64,000 bases of DNA from Halalkalibacter alkaliphilus (lineage in GTDB: Bacteria > Bacillota > Bacilli > Bacillales > Bacillaceae_D). The notes beneath the pieces are model-generated. The model was not told the origin of the DNA. It saw only the letters and a program-made list of their open reading frames with translations, and made no database searches. Positions 34,667-43,016 of the stretch are shown in pieces. The stretch spans positions 245,786 to 309,785 of the forward strand of contig NZ_JAKRYL010000003.1 of the NCBI RefSeq assembly GCF_023555415.1. The letters are read 5' to 3'. Position numbers and translations under genes: made by a program. Position 1 is the first letter of the stretch; each line of letters opens with the position of its first letter.

Positions 34667-35366
34667 ACATATTATTCTATCCTTCGTCTTGCTTGTAACT
34701 GGATTTATCTTAGCATTAAGTTATGAGATAACGAGCGAAAGGAGTTCGACACTTTTACCAGGTTTCGAAAGACAATGGGAAATTGAAGATGAACTTAGAA
34801 ACCAAGTAATTATGGAACAAACGACAAATCGCAAGTTGCAAGAGGATTTACGATTATATCAGGCTGAAATCAGAGAGCTTGAAAACAATCTTGCTTCATT
34901 GGACGAAGAACAAGAAGTAAAAGCAAAGAATTTACTTGAAGATATAGAAAGGCTGCGAAAACTAGTCGGTCAAGTACCAGTACAAGGGCCGGGTATTGAA
35001 ATAGCACTTGAAGATTCTGATTATCTACCTGATGGCGCGAATCCAAATGATTATATTGTCCACGAGTTTCATATTCAACGAGTTGTTCATGAGCTTTTTG
35101 TTGCAGGAGCAGAGGCGGTGGCTATAAATGGATTTAGGTTATCGCATCAGTCCTATATTCAATGTACGGGGCCGGTCATTCGAGTGGATGGCAATACGTC
35201 GTCAGCTCCTTTTGTGATCACTGCTATTGGCGATTCTGATCATCTTGAGTCAGCTTTAACATTGCCAGGTGGAGTCCAACAGCAGCTTGTAAATGACGAG
35301 GTTACAGTAAGAATTCAAAAGAAAAACACCCTCACACTAGAACCGTATTTGTCTGAAAGAGGGTGA
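34650..35366 (+). CDS. ylxW: DUF881 protein YlxW
   Basis: The 238-residue protein has an N-terminal signal anchor (about residues 4-23), a coiled coil (about 45-105: EIEDELRNQ...LEDIERLRKL) and the DUF881 domain (about 108-225: GPGIEIALEDS, VHELFVAGAEAVAINGFRL). The family, which includes ylxW and ylxX of the B. subtilis divIB operon, is of unknown function and thought to act at the cell surface or septum. The GTG at 34650 follows GGAGGAGGAG at 7-8 bases and overlaps the divIB end. Confidence 0.85.
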   Translation: MKVKGKHIILSFVLLVTGFILALSYEITSERSSTLLPGFERQWEIEDELRNQVIMEQTTNRKLQEDLRLYQAEIRELENNLASLDEEQEVKAKNLLEDIERLRKLVGQVPVQGPGIEIALEDSDYLPDGANPNDYIVHEFHIQRVVHELFVAGAEAVAINGFRLSHQSYIQCTGPVIRVDGNTSSAPFVITAIGDSDHLESALTLPGGVQQQLVNDEVTVRIQKKNTLTLEPYLSERG

Positions 35367-35370
35367 AAAG

Positions 35371-36081
35371 ATGAATAATATAAAGTGGATTTTTACTATA
35401 GTAACCTTTATCATCGGATTAATGTTGGCAATTCAATTTCAAACAACGCAAGAGCCCGTTATTCGAGATACAAGAGATATTCGTGAACTCAGGAGAGAAT
35501 TACTAACAGAACAAGAGCGAAGGCAGCAGCTAAATAGTGAAATTGATAAGGCACAAGCCCTTTTGTTACAGTATGAAAGATCTATGGATAACAGAGAAGA
35601 AGATGTCACAGAAGTTCTTTCTCAGCAGATTGAAGATCTGAGAATGGAAGCGGGACTTGAGGAAACACGTGGCGAGGGGATTATTATTACAATTGATTCG
35701 CTTTATAACGATCAATTTGTTGGACAAGCAAAGCGATCTCCTCCTTCTGAGGTACTGCGTTATCTCGTAAATGAATTAAACATTTATGGAGCGGAAGAGA
35801 TTGCAGTCGGGACAGAGCGAATTATTGCTACTTCTGCTTTTAGAGATGTGAATGAAATAACCTATTTAAATAACCGCCGATTACCACCTCTTCCATTGCA
35901 GGTGAAAGTTCTTTCAGATAAGTCGGAGAGTCTTCACAATCATATGGTCGTATCAGCTTCGATTGAATACTTGGAGATCAGAGGGTTTTCTTTAACGATC
36001 GAGAAAGCCGAAGAAGTGGAAATACCAGCATATGATCAGACAAGACGAGTTCGCTATATGGAAGAAGTAAAGGAGGGGTAA
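35371..36081 (+). CDS. ylxX: DUF881 protein YlxX
   Basis: A second DUF881 protein of 236 residues: membrane anchor (about 5-21), arginine/glutamate-rich coiled coil (about 30-90) and DUF881 domain (about 95-220: GEGIIITIDS, RYLVNELNIYGAEEIAVGTERI). It shares the architecture of the preceding gene, so the pair is an old duplication also seen in B. subtilis. It follows ylxW by four bases and precedes sbp by three, so all are cotranscribed. Confidence 0.85.
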   Translation: MNNIKWIFTIVTFIIGLMLAIQFQTTQEPVIRDTRDIRELRRELLTEQERRQQLNSEIDKAQALLLQYERSMDNREEDVTEVLSQQIEDLRMEAGLEETRGEGIIITIDSLYNDQFVGQAKRSPPSEVLRYLVNELNIYGAEEIAVGTERIIATSAFRDVNEITYLNNRRLPPLPLQVKVLSDKSESLHNHMVVSASIEYLEIRGFSLTIEKAEEVEIPAYDQTRRVRYMEEVKEG

Positions 36082-36084
36082 TCG

Positions 36085-36435
36085 ATGTGGTTACCGATAG
36101 TTGGATTAATTATTGGGGTTTTATTAGGATTAATGACTGAATTTCGTGTGCCGGCTGAGTATTCAAGCTATTTGTCCATAGCATTATTGGCAGCTTTAGA
36201 TACATTGTTTGGTGGAATTCGGGCTTTTTTACAAAATACTTTTGATTCAAATGTATTTTTATCAGGTTTTTTCTTTAATATTCTTTTAGCTGCAGGTTTA
36301 GCTTTTCTAGGTGTTCATCTTGGTGTAGACTTATACCTAGCAGCGATCTTTGCTTTTGGTGTTCGTCTATTTAATAATATTGCAGTGATACGTCGGATGC
36401 TGCTTTCAAAATGGCAGGCAAATCACCAAAAATAA
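36085..36435 (+). CDS. sbp: Small basic protein Sbp (DUF1290)
   Basis: Despite its name this 116-residue protein is a membrane protein with four hydrophobic stretches (about 3-20, 29-47, 60-80 and 80-97). It has the DUF1290 signature (EFRVPAEYSSYLSIALLAALDTLFGGIRA) and a basic C-terminal end. It is conserved upstream of ftsA in Bacillus; its molecular role is unknown. It starts three bases after ylxX. Confidence 0.9.
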   Translation: MWLPIVGLIIGVLLGLMTEFRVPAEYSSYLSIALLAALDTLFGGIRAFLQNTFDSNVFLSGFFFNILLAAGLAFLGVHLGVDLYLAAIFAFGVRLFNNIAVIRRMLLSKWQANHQK

Positions 36436-36504
36436 CGAAGATAATAGGAAACTTATGAAAATACGTGAAAAAACAGAAAAAAATTAGAAAAACGGCGTTT
36501 AATA

Positions 36505-36533
36505 AAAGGATAATAGTATCGAGTGTTGAATTA
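36505..36533 (+). promoter_or_regulatory. Sigma-H promoter of ftsA-ftsZ
   Basis: AAAGGATAA (36505-36513) and GTTGAATTA (36525-36533), 11 bp apart, match every consensus position of sigma-H (RNAGGAWWW / RNNGAATWW). B. subtilis ftsAZ also has a sigma-H promoter that raises FtsZ at the start of sporulation. A TGTTAAAAT extended -10 further down could be an additional sigma-A start. Confidence 0.8.
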
Positions 36534-36636
36534 GTCTATAATCTATGAATATATGTTAAAATCGCTAATTCTAAAAAGGTATACTTATTGTTAAACTTAA
36601 ATTGACGCGGTTGATTACACGAGGAGGTGCCATAGA

Positions 36637-37917
36637 TTGAACAGCAACGAGATATACGTAAGTTTAGACATCGGTACATCCAATGTCAGAGTGATCATTG
36701 GTGAAATGTCAAATGGAACGATGAATATTATTGGAGTTGGCAAAGCAAACTCTGAAGGGATAAAAAAAGGCTCAATTGTTGATATTGATGAAACAGTTCA
36801 ATCTATACGCAGAGCAGTAGACCAAGCTGAGCGAATGGTCGGACTTTCAATCAAACAAGTGGTAGTTGGGGTTAATGGCAATCATATTCAATTACAACCA
36901 TGTCATGGAGTAGTAGCTGTATCTAGTCCGGATAGAGAAATTGGTGATGAAGATATCACTCGTGTGATAGATGCATCTCAAGTACTCTCAATCCCGCCTG
37001 AACGTGAGATTATTGATGTCATACCTAAGCAGTTTATTGTAGATGGTCTCGATGAAATTAATGATCCACGTGGTATGATAGGTGTTAGGCTTGAAATGGA
37101 AGGTATGATTATTACAGGATCGAAAACGGTTTTACATAATCTGCTTCGCTGTGTTGAACGCGCAGGTCTACAAGTTGCTGAAGTATGTTTACAACCTTTG
37201 GCTACAAGTTCTGTTGCTATTTCCAAAGATGAAAAAAGTTTGGGAGTTTGTTTAATTGATATTGGTGGTGGCTCTATTACTATCTCTATTTTTGAACAAG
37301 GTACATTGCAAAATACAACCGTACTTCCAATTGGTGGAGATCATATTACAAACGATATAGCCGTTGGTCTTCGCATTTCGTCAGAAGAAGCTGAACGAAT
37401 TAAAACAAAACATGGACATGCCTATATCGATGATGCTTCAAAGGAAGAGCGCTTTGATATTACAACGATTGGTCGTTCAGATTCTGAAGAGTTTTCGCAA
37501 TTTGAACTTGCACATATTATTGAGCCGAGAGTTGAAGAAATGTTTGAATTAATCTTCCGTGAATTGACTCGTTTAGGTTATCGTGATTTTCCAAGCGGTT
37601 ACGTATTAACTGGCGGTACAGTTATGATACCTGGTGTATTAGAGTTAGCAAGTGAACTTTTACAAGCTAATGTTCGTGTGGCTGTCCCAGATTATTTAGG
37701 GGTGCGTGAACCTCAATATACAACAGGTGTTGGTCTCATCCAATTTGCATATAAAAATGCAAAGGTTCAAGGAAAAGAAGTAGCTGCTTCTGTGATGGAA
37801 GCTGAAGCATATGACGAACCGAAACGAGAACGTAATGAAGCGCAAGCAGCACCAAAGAAAGAAAAGACAAAGTCAAAAGGTAAAATGAAGAACTGGTTTA
37901 AAGTTTTTTTTGAATAG
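36637..37917 (+). CDS. ftsA: Cell division protein FtsA
   Basis: FtsA is the actin-like membrane tether of the Z ring. The 426-residue protein has the phosphate-1 motif VSLDIGTSNVRVIIGEM (about 8-24), the SHS2/1C region, LIDIGGGSITISIF (phosphate 2, about 206-219) and LTGGTVMIPGV (adenosine motif, about 327-337). A charged linker leads to the C-terminal amphipathic targeting helix MKNWFKVFFE. It starts at TTG, nine bases after GAGGAGG, and MNSNEIYVSLDIGTSN matches homologues. Confidence 0.96.
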   Translation: MNSNEIYVSLDIGTSNVRVIIGEMSNGTMNIIGVGKANSEGIKKGSIVDIDETVQSIRRAVDQAERMVGLSIKQVVVGVNGNHIQLQPCHGVVAVSSPDREIGDEDITRVIDASQVLSIPPEREIIDVIPKQFIVDGLDEINDPRGMIGVRLEMEGMIITGSKTVLHNLLRCVERAGLQVAEVCLQPLATSSVAISKDEKSLGVCLIDIGGGSITISIFEQGTLQNTTVLPIGGDHITNDIAVGLRISSEEAERIKTKHGHAYIDDASKEERFDITTIGRSDSEEFSQFELAHIIEPRVEEMFELIFRELTRLGYRDFPSGYVLTGGTVMIPGVLELASELLQANVRVAVPDYLGVREPQYTTGVGLIQFAYKNAKVQGKEVAASVMEAEAYDEPKRERNEAQAAPKKEKTKSKGKMKNWFKVFFE

Positions 37918-37956
37918 ATAAATGAACGGGATACAGTCTGATTAGGGGGACCTTAC

Positions 37957-39093
37957 ATGTTAGAGTTTGAAATGGATATGGATCAATTAGCACAAATTAA
38001 AGTTATAGGTGTTGGCGGCGGCGGTAGCAATGCCGTTAACCGTATGATAGAGAATGGATTACAAGGTGTCGAATTTATTGCTGTGAATACTGATGCACAA
38101 GCATTACACCTATCAAAAGCAGAAGCAAAGCTGCAGCTTGGCGGGAAGCTCACGCGTGGTTTAGGTGCTGGAGCTAATCCAGATATCGGAAAAAAAGCAG
38201 CAGAAGAAAGTCGAGAGCAGCTTGAAGAAGTACTACAAGGAGCCGATATGGTATTCATCACTGCTGGAATGGGTGGTGGAACAGGTACAGGAGCAGCACC
38301 AGTTATCGCTGAAGTTGCTAAAGAATTAGGAGCACTTACAGTTGGAGTTGTCACTAGACCGTTTACATTTGAAGGTCGCAAGCGCTCAAATCATGCAGCA
38401 TCTGGTATACAAGCTCTTAAAGAAAAAGTTGATACATTAATTGTAATACCGAATGATCGATTATTAGAAATTGTTGATAAAAACACACCGATGCTTGAAG
38501 CATTTAGAGAAGCAGATAATGTTTTACGTCAAGGTGTACAAGGTATTTCGGATCTGATCGCTGTACCGGGTCTAATCAACTTAGACTTCGCTGATGTGAA
38601 AACGATTATGAGTGAGAAAGGTTCAGCTTTAATGGGAATTGGAATTGCTACTGGTGAAAATCGTGCAAGTGAAGCAGCGAAAAAAGCAATATCAAGTCCA
38701 TTACTTGAAACATCAGTTGATGGTGCACAAGGTGTACTAATGAACATTACTGGTGGTTCGAACCTATCATTGTATGAAGTTCATGAAGCTGCAGAAATAG
38801 TCTCAGCTGCTTCTGATCAAGAAGTAAACATGATTTTTGGTTCTGTAATTAATGAAAACTTAAAAGATGAAATTGTTGTAACAGTTATCGCAACAGGTTT
38901 TGACGATGTTGAGAACAATGGACAACCTCGTCCGATGTCACCAAAAATGTCAAAAGGACAAACCAACCAAGCACCTGTACAAGAGGAGCAAAAAGAGTCA
39001 CGGTTTGCACAGCAAAGTCAAGCCCCACAAGAACCAACAGAAACGTTGGATATTCCAACATTCTTGCGTAATCGTAGAAACAGAAATAGATAA
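37957..39093 (+). CDS. ftsZ: Cell division GTPase FtsZ
   Basis: FtsZ is the tubulin-like GTPase that forms the division ring. The 378-residue protein has [13 protein letters not shown] (about 18-30), the tubulin signature GGGTGTGA (106-113), the T7 synergy loop [11 protein letters not shown] (about 208-218), and a glutamine-rich linker. The C-terminal peptide [14 protein letters not shown] binds FtsA, SepF and EzrA. It follows ftsA by 39 bp and ends at a strong terminator. Unlike B. subtilis, no bpr protease gene follows. Confidence 0.98.
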   Translation: MLEFEMDMDQLAQIKVIGVGGGGSNAVNRMIENGLQGVEFIAVNTDAQALHLSKAEAKLQLGGKLTRGLGAGANPDIGKKAAEESREQLEEVLQGADMVFITAGMGGGTGTGAAPVIAEVAKELGALTVGVVTRPFTFEGRKRSNHAASGIQALKEKVDTLIVIPNDRLLEIVDKNTPMLEAFREADNVLRQGVQGISDLIAVPGLINLDFADVKTIMSEKGSALMGIGIATGENRASEAAKKAISSPLLETSVDGAQGVLMNITGGSNLSLYEVHEAAEIVSAASDQEVNMIFGSVINENLKDEIVVTVIATGFDDVENNGQPRPMSPKMSKGQTNQAPVQEEQKESRFAQQSQAPQEPTETLDIPTFLRNRRNRNR

Positions 39094-39102
39094 TCAGAAC
39101 CT

Positions 39103-39140
39103 AAAGCATCTGCTCTATGCACAGAGCAGATGCTTTTTTT
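39103..39140 (+). terminator. Terminator after ftsZ
   Basis: AAAGCATCTGCTCT / AGAGCAGATGCTTT, 14 bp, followed by a T-run. Confidence 0.9.
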
Positions 39141-39304
39141 GCATGAAAATTGCCGTAAATCAATCAATTATTTCCTCAACTTAAAAGATGACAATAATAC
39201 AAAAAATCTCCTAAAATAACTCCCTTGTGCTTGTCATGAAGCGACAGACTTCTTAATAGAATGTGTAATATACTTGTTTCAAATCAATGGATGTGAGGAT
39301 GAAT

Positions 39305-40225
39305 ATGACCTTATATATTGATGTGATTTGGCTACTGAATCTTTGTATTGACTATTTATTAATTGCTTTAACGGCATTAGTGTTAAAGCGACAGTTCCAT
39401 CACATTCGAATGATCCTAGCAGCACTATTCGCATCTCTAATTGTTTTTTTGATGTTCAGTCCGATTGCATCATTATTTAACGAGCCTTGGATGAAGTTTC
39501 TTTATTCGGCAGTTATTGTATTCATTGCATTTGGATATAGGAGGTTGCAATACTTTTTGCAGGGTTTGCTAATGTTTTATTTTGTTGCATTTATGACAGG
39601 AGGAGGGTTATTTGCCTTACACTATTTCTGGCATACCGAAATTGATGTTTTAGATGGAATGGTTCAAGTGAATTCCGGTTATTTTGGTAGTGGAATAAGC
39701 TGGTTATTTGTTCTTATTGGGTTTCCGTTAATTTGGTATTTTTCAAAGCATCGTTTTGAGACGATTGAAATGAAGCGTGTCCAATATGATCAAATTGTAG
39801 ATGTAGACATAACGATAGCTGGCTACACGTTTAGAACAAAAGGACTTATTGATAGTGGAAACCAATTGACTGACCCGTTAACAAAGAAACCAGTGATGAT
39901 TATTGAGGCCAAACTGTTGTACCCCTTCTTTTCGGAACAATCAGTCAATCATATCGTACACTTTCACGAACATGCACATGAGGGAGGAGAGCAGAGTTTA
40001 CTAGAACGTGCTTGTATTATTCCGTACAGAGTAATTGGTCAATCGCAGCCTTTTATAACGGGACTGAGACCAGATAAGATTAAGATTTTTCTTCAAGAAG
40101 AACAGTTTGAAACAACTAATGTATTGCTAGGATTACAAGAAAAGGAGTTATCTCCTGATGGGGTATTTAATTGTATCGTTCATCCAAAGTTAGTACTCGG
40201 TGTTTCCACTGATAAGCTAGCATAA
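39305..40225 (+). CDS. spoIIGA: Sigma-E processing protease SpoIIGA
   Basis: SpoIIGA is the membrane aspartyl protease that removes the pro-sequence of sigma-E in response to forespore SpoIIR. The 306-residue protein has five membrane helices in its first 150 residues and a cytosolic protease half with the active site LIDSGNQLTDPLT, where Asp183 sits at the same position as in B. subtilis. I chose the ATG at 39305 (MTLYIDVIWLLN), six bases after GAGG; two earlier ATGs overlap that site. It is 24 bp before its substrate gene sigE. The 211-bp upstream gap has imperfect Spo0A-like words (GCGACA, TGTCATGAA) near a TAATAT -10, too weak to claim as sites. Confidence 0.95.
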   Translation: MTLYIDVIWLLNLCIDYLLIALTALVLKRQFHHIRMILAALFASLIVFLMFSPIASLFNEPWMKFLYSAVIVFIAFGYRRLQYFLQGLLMFYFVAFMTGGGLFALHYFWHTEIDVLDGMVQVNSGYFGSGISWLFVLIGFPLIWYFSKHRFETIEMKRVQYDQIVDVDITIAGYTFRTKGLIDSGNQLTDPLTKKPVMIIEAKLLYPFFSEQSVNHIVHFHEHAHEGGEQSLLERACIIPYRVIGQSQPFITGLRPDKIKIFLQEEQFETTNVLLGLQEKELSPDGVFNCIVHPKLVLGVSTDKLA

Positions 40226-40249
40226 TCAAGTAATTAGGAGGCACACAAC

Positions 40250-40963
40250 ATGCTAAAGCTAAAACTAACCTTATTGTGGTACAAATTAATGTATCGCCTT
40301 GGAATGAAAGCTGATGAAATTTATTACATAGGTGGAAGTGAAGCCTTACCACCACCTCTTTCAAAAGAAGAAGAAGCAGTCCTTTTGAAAAAACTACCTT
40401 CTGGTGACAAGGCTGTACGCTCAATGCTCATTGAACGCAATCTACGTTTAGTCGTGTATATTGCTCGGAAGTTTGAGAACACGGGAATTAATATTGAAGA
40501 CTTAATCAGTATCGGAACAATTGGATTAATTAAAGCTGTAAATACCTTTAATCCAGAAAAGAAAATTAAACTAGCAACATATGCATCAAGATGTATTGAG
40601 AATGAAATCTTAATGTATTTACGTAGAAACAATAAAACACGCTCTGAAGTATCTTTTGATGAACCGTTAAACATTGATTGGGATGGTAATGAACTTCTGC
40701 TTTCAGATGTATTAGGTACAGAGGAGGACATTATCACAAGGGGAATTGAAGAAAAAGTAGATAGAAGACTTTTGGTCAAAGCTTTGCATACGTTAAATGA
40801 CCGTGAAAAACAAATTATGGAACTAAGGTTCGGACTAGCTGGTGATGAAGAAAAAACACAAAAAGACGTAGCCGACATGCTAGGAATTTCGCAATCCTAC
40901 ATTTCCCGATTAGAAAAAAGAATAATTAAAAGACTACAGAAAGAATTTAATAAGATGGTATAG
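40250..40963 (+). CDS. sigE: RNA polymerase sigma-E (mother-cell, pro-protein)
   Basis: Sigma-E is the first mother-cell sigma factor. The 237-residue protein begins with the hydrophobic/basic pro-sequence [20 protein letters not shown], whose removal near [12 protein letters not shown] yields the active factor. Region 2 contains [17 protein letters not shown] and [16 protein letters not shown]; regions 2.3-2.4 read [20 protein letters not shown]. Region 4 ends with [24 protein letters not shown] follows TTAGGAGG. The stop codon is the first part of a perfect hairpin. Confidence 0.97.
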   Translation: MLKLKLTLLWYKLMYRLGMKADEIYYIGGSEALPPPLSKEEEAVLLKKLPSGDKAVRSMLIERNLRLVVYIARKFENTGINIEDLISIGTIGLIKAVNTFNPEKKIKLATYASRCIENEILMYLRRNNKTRSEVSFDEPLNIDWDGNELLLSDVLGTEEDIITRGIEEKVDRRLLVKALHTLNDREKQIMELRFGLAGDEEKTQKDVADMLGISQSYISRLEKRIIKRLQKEFNKMV

Positions 40964-41005
40964 AGTTTATCAAAACAGGGCGGTTTTCCCTGTTTTGATA
41001 AACTC
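40963..41005 (+). terminator. Hairpin at the sigE stop codon
   Basis: GAGTTTATCAAAACAGGG / CCCTGTTTTGATAAACTC is a perfect 18-bp stem with a seven-base loop containing TTTT. No T-run follows, so it may act as a weak terminator or stabiliser. The same hairpin recurs, wholly or partly, in each repeat unit downstream. Confidence 0.6.
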
Positions 41006-41390
41006 GAAGCGATGAGAGTAGCCGTTGCGATGTGTTAAGCCTTTTAGGAGTGGGCTTCTCCTAAAAGGCGTGCAACGAGCGGAGCCATCGCAGACATGTT
41101 CGCACTGGTAAAAAGAAAAAAGGCGGTTTTCCCTGTTTTGATAAACTCGAAGCGATGAGAGTAGCCGTTGCGATGTGTTAAGCCTTTTAGGAGTGGGCTT
41201 CTCCTAAAAGGCGTGCAACGAGCGGAGCCATCGCAAACATGTTCGCACTGGTAAAAAGAAACAGGGCGGTTTTCCCTGTTTTGATAAACTCGAAGCGATG
41301 AGAGTAAGCCGCCGTTGTGCTTTAAGCCTAAAGGAGCGGTTTTCTCCTTTAGGCGCACGGCGAGAGGAGCCATCGCAGCAGAGCAACCAT
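41006..41390. repeat. Tandem array of structured repeats (locus 2)
   Basis: Units start at 41006, 41149 and 41292, an exact 143-bp period; the third is truncated and diverged. Each starts GAAGCGATGAGAGT, folds around an apical stem (TTTTAGGAG / CTCCTAAAA in units 1-2, TAAAGGAG / CTCCTTTA in unit 3) and closes with GAGCCATCGC. Units 1 and 2 end by repeating the sigE hairpin arm (CCCTGTTTTGATAAACTC). Read on the minus strand the element shares GCGATGGCTC...CTCGTTGC and GCAACGGCT...CTCATCGCT with the array after ylbL. Apparent minus-strand reading frames here are artefacts. Confidence 0.9.
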
Positions 41391-41504
41391 CCCTAATCAC
41401 TACAACTTTAATAAATTTCCCCATTCCAATCCCACCTAATTTTCCAACTTTTATGTACAAATCAGCAAAAAATAAATTTTTGTTTATTTTTTGTTGTCAT
41501 GACG

Positions 41505-41556
41505 TGCACGAGCGATGTCAAATGTTTTTATTCGACATCACTCGTGCATATTTTTT
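41505..41556 (+). terminator. Terminator upstream of sigG
   Basis: TGCACGAG...GATGTC / GACATC...CTCGTGCA (15 positions, one mismatch) is followed by six T. It would stop sigE read-through; its right arm overlaps the sigG promoter -35. Confidence 0.75.
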
Positions 41557-41574
41557 CCTTCTGAGGAGATACTT
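41546..41574 (+). promoter_or_regulatory. Sigma-F-like promoter of sigG
   Basis: GCATA (41546-41550) fits the sigma-F -35 (GYATA). After 14 bp, GGAGATACTT (41565-41574) matches nine of ten positions of GGNNANAHTR. Transcription of sigG by sigma-F is established in B. subtilis. Confidence 0.6.
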
Positions 41575-41612
41575 TTCTTAGACATCATCTCCCGCGTATA
41601 GGAGGGAAAGAA

Positions 41613-42398
41613 TTGACACGAAATAAAGTTGAGATTTGCGGTGTAGATACCTCGAAGTTACCTGTTCTAAAGAACACTGAAATGCGAGAGTTATTTCAGC
41701 GATTGCAAAATGGTGAGACCAGTGCACGTGAAACATTAGTTAATGGAAATTTGCGTTTAGTACTAAGTGTGATCCAACGTTTTAACAATCGCGGAGAATA
41801 CGTTGACGACCTTTTTCAAGTAGGTTGTATTGGTTTAATGAAATCAATTGATAATTTTGATTTAAGCCAAAACGTTAAGTTCTCTACATACGCGGTTCCT
41901 ATGATCATAGGTGAAATTCGTCGCTACCTGCGTGATAACAATCCGATCCGTGTCTCTCGATCTTTGCGAGATATCGCCTATAAAGCGCTACAGGTTCGTG
42001 ATCAAATCATGTCAGAAAAGAAGCGTGAAAAAGAGCCAACTGTCCAAGAAATTGCTAAGGTATTAGATGTACCGAAAGAGGATGTTGTTTTTGCGTTAGA
42101 TGCGATTCAAGATCCAGTTTCTTTGTTTGAACCAATTTATAATGATGGTGGAGATCCGATTTTCGTCATGGATCAAATCTCTGACGAACGGAACAAAGAT
42201 GTCAATTGGGTAGAAGAAATTGCTTTAAAAGAAGCAATGGTTAGATTGAACGATCGAGAAAAGATGATTTTGAATATGCGCTTTTTCCAAGGGAAAACCC
42301 AAATGGAAGTAGCAGATGAAATTGGAATCTCTCAAGCGCAGGTTTCACGCTTAGAAAAAGCTGCCATTCAACAAATGAATAAACACGCTCAAATTTAA
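41613..42398 (+). CDS. sigG: RNA polymerase sigma-G (late forespore)
   Basis: Sigma-G is the late forespore sigma factor. The 261-residue protein starts MTRNKVEICGVDTSKLPVLKN, the conserved N-terminus. Region 2 reads NGNLRLVLSVIQRFNNRGEYVDDLFQVGCIGLMKSIDNF, then VKFSTYAVPMIIGEIRRYLRDNNPIRVSRSLRD. Region 3 is KEPTVQEIAKVLDV, and region 4 ends MEVADEIGISQAQVSRLEKAA. It starts at TTG, six bases after GGAGGG. Its own promoter and the terminator behind sigE make it a separate unit. Confidence 0.97.
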   Translation: MTRNKVEICGVDTSKLPVLKNTEMRELFQRLQNGETSARETLVNGNLRLVLSVIQRFNNRGEYVDDLFQVGCIGLMKSIDNFDLSQNVKFSTYAVPMIIGEIRRYLRDNNPIRVSRSLRDIAYKALQVRDQIMSEKKREKEPTVQEIAKVLDVPKEDVVFALDAIQDPVSLFEPIYNDGGDPIFVMDQISDERNKDVNWVEEIALKEAMVRLNDREKMILNMRFFQGKTQMEVADEIGISQAQVSRLEKAAIQQMNKHAQI

Positions 42399-42401
42399 CA
42401 A

Positions 42402-42512
42402 CCAAAGGATGACTCCTTCCTTTCCCATTACTATTATTGTTTCCGATCTAGTAGGACAAGCCTTCAAGAACGGAATATATGATAAATGGGGAAGAGGGAC
42501 CATCCTTTTTTT
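42402..42512 (+). terminator. Long-loop terminator candidate after sigG
   Basis: AAAGGATG...CTCC...TTTCCC (from 42402) pairs with GGGGAAGAGGGA..CATCCTTT (to about 42508), followed by T. The loop of roughly 60 bases makes it weaker than the others. Confidence 0.45.
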
Positions 42513-42601
42513 ACGTTGGTTGCGTATTTGGAATTGTTCATAAACCATATATAACCCCGCATATAGTAGAAGACAGACTACTATGAAAAGAGGTGCCGCA
42601 C

Positions 42602-42895
42602 ATGATGAAAATATCAGAGCTACAAGTAAAAGATATTGTTAATATGGATAATGGAAAACGCTTAGGTCATTTATCAGATTTAGAAATAAATCTTTCTACA
42701 GGTGCAATAGAGGCTTTGGTGATTAATAGTTCTGGTAAGATGATGGGTTTGTTTGGAAAGGAAACAGAAGAAATTGTAATACCTTGGAAAAATATTATCC
42801 GAATTGGTTCCGATGTTATCTTAGTTGAAGTACCTAGTACTTATGGGAGGCCTACACATAATCGTGAGCATCCTTCGACAATGAGAAAGCGTTGA
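42602..42895 (+). CDS. ylmC: YlmC/YmxH family sporulation protein
   Basis: The 97-residue protein is a PRC-barrel domain protein of the YlmC/YmxH sporulation family: MKISELQVKDIVNMDNGKRLGHLSDLEINLSTGAIEALVI (about 2-41), GLFGKETEEIVIPWKNIIRIGSDVILVEV (about 49-77), with a variable tail. Two such paralogues exist in many spore formers; their mechanism is unknown. The ATG at 42602 lies seven bases after AAAGAGGTG. A CATATAGT word with TCATAAA upstream could be a sporulation promoter, but the match is weak. Confidence 0.88.
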   Translation: MMKISELQVKDIVNMDNGKRLGHLSDLEINLSTGAIEALVINSSGKMMGLFGKETEEIVIPWKNIIRIGSDVILVEVPSTYGRPTHNREHPSTMRKR

Positions 42896-42932
42896 TTGAA
42901 GAAGAAAGTCGTTTCTTGTATGTGTATTCATA

Positions 42933-42941
42933 TGCTAAAAT
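42933..42941 (+). promoter_or_regulatory. Extended -10 promoter candidate of ylmD operon
   Basis: TGCTAAAAT lies between ylmC and ylmD. It is followed by a hairpin AAGGGAAGG / CCTCCCCTT (about 42968-42990) flanked by T and A runs. Confidence 0.4.
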
Positions 42942-43016
42942 ATAACTATGATAATTTTTCCTTTTTTAAGGGAAGGCTGTGCCTCCCCTTAAAAATTGGG
43001 GAGAGGAGAGATTGCA

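Noticed and set aside
39141..39304. Spo0A boxes upstream of spoIIGA
   Set aside because: Only imperfect words (GCGACA, TGTCATGAA) are present; regulation by Spo0A is expected from B. subtilis but I cannot support exact sites.
41044..41460. Minus-strand coding region of 138 residues
   Set aside because: It is a reading of the sigE-downstream repeat array; composition is cysteine/serine-rich and irregular, and no ribosome site is present.
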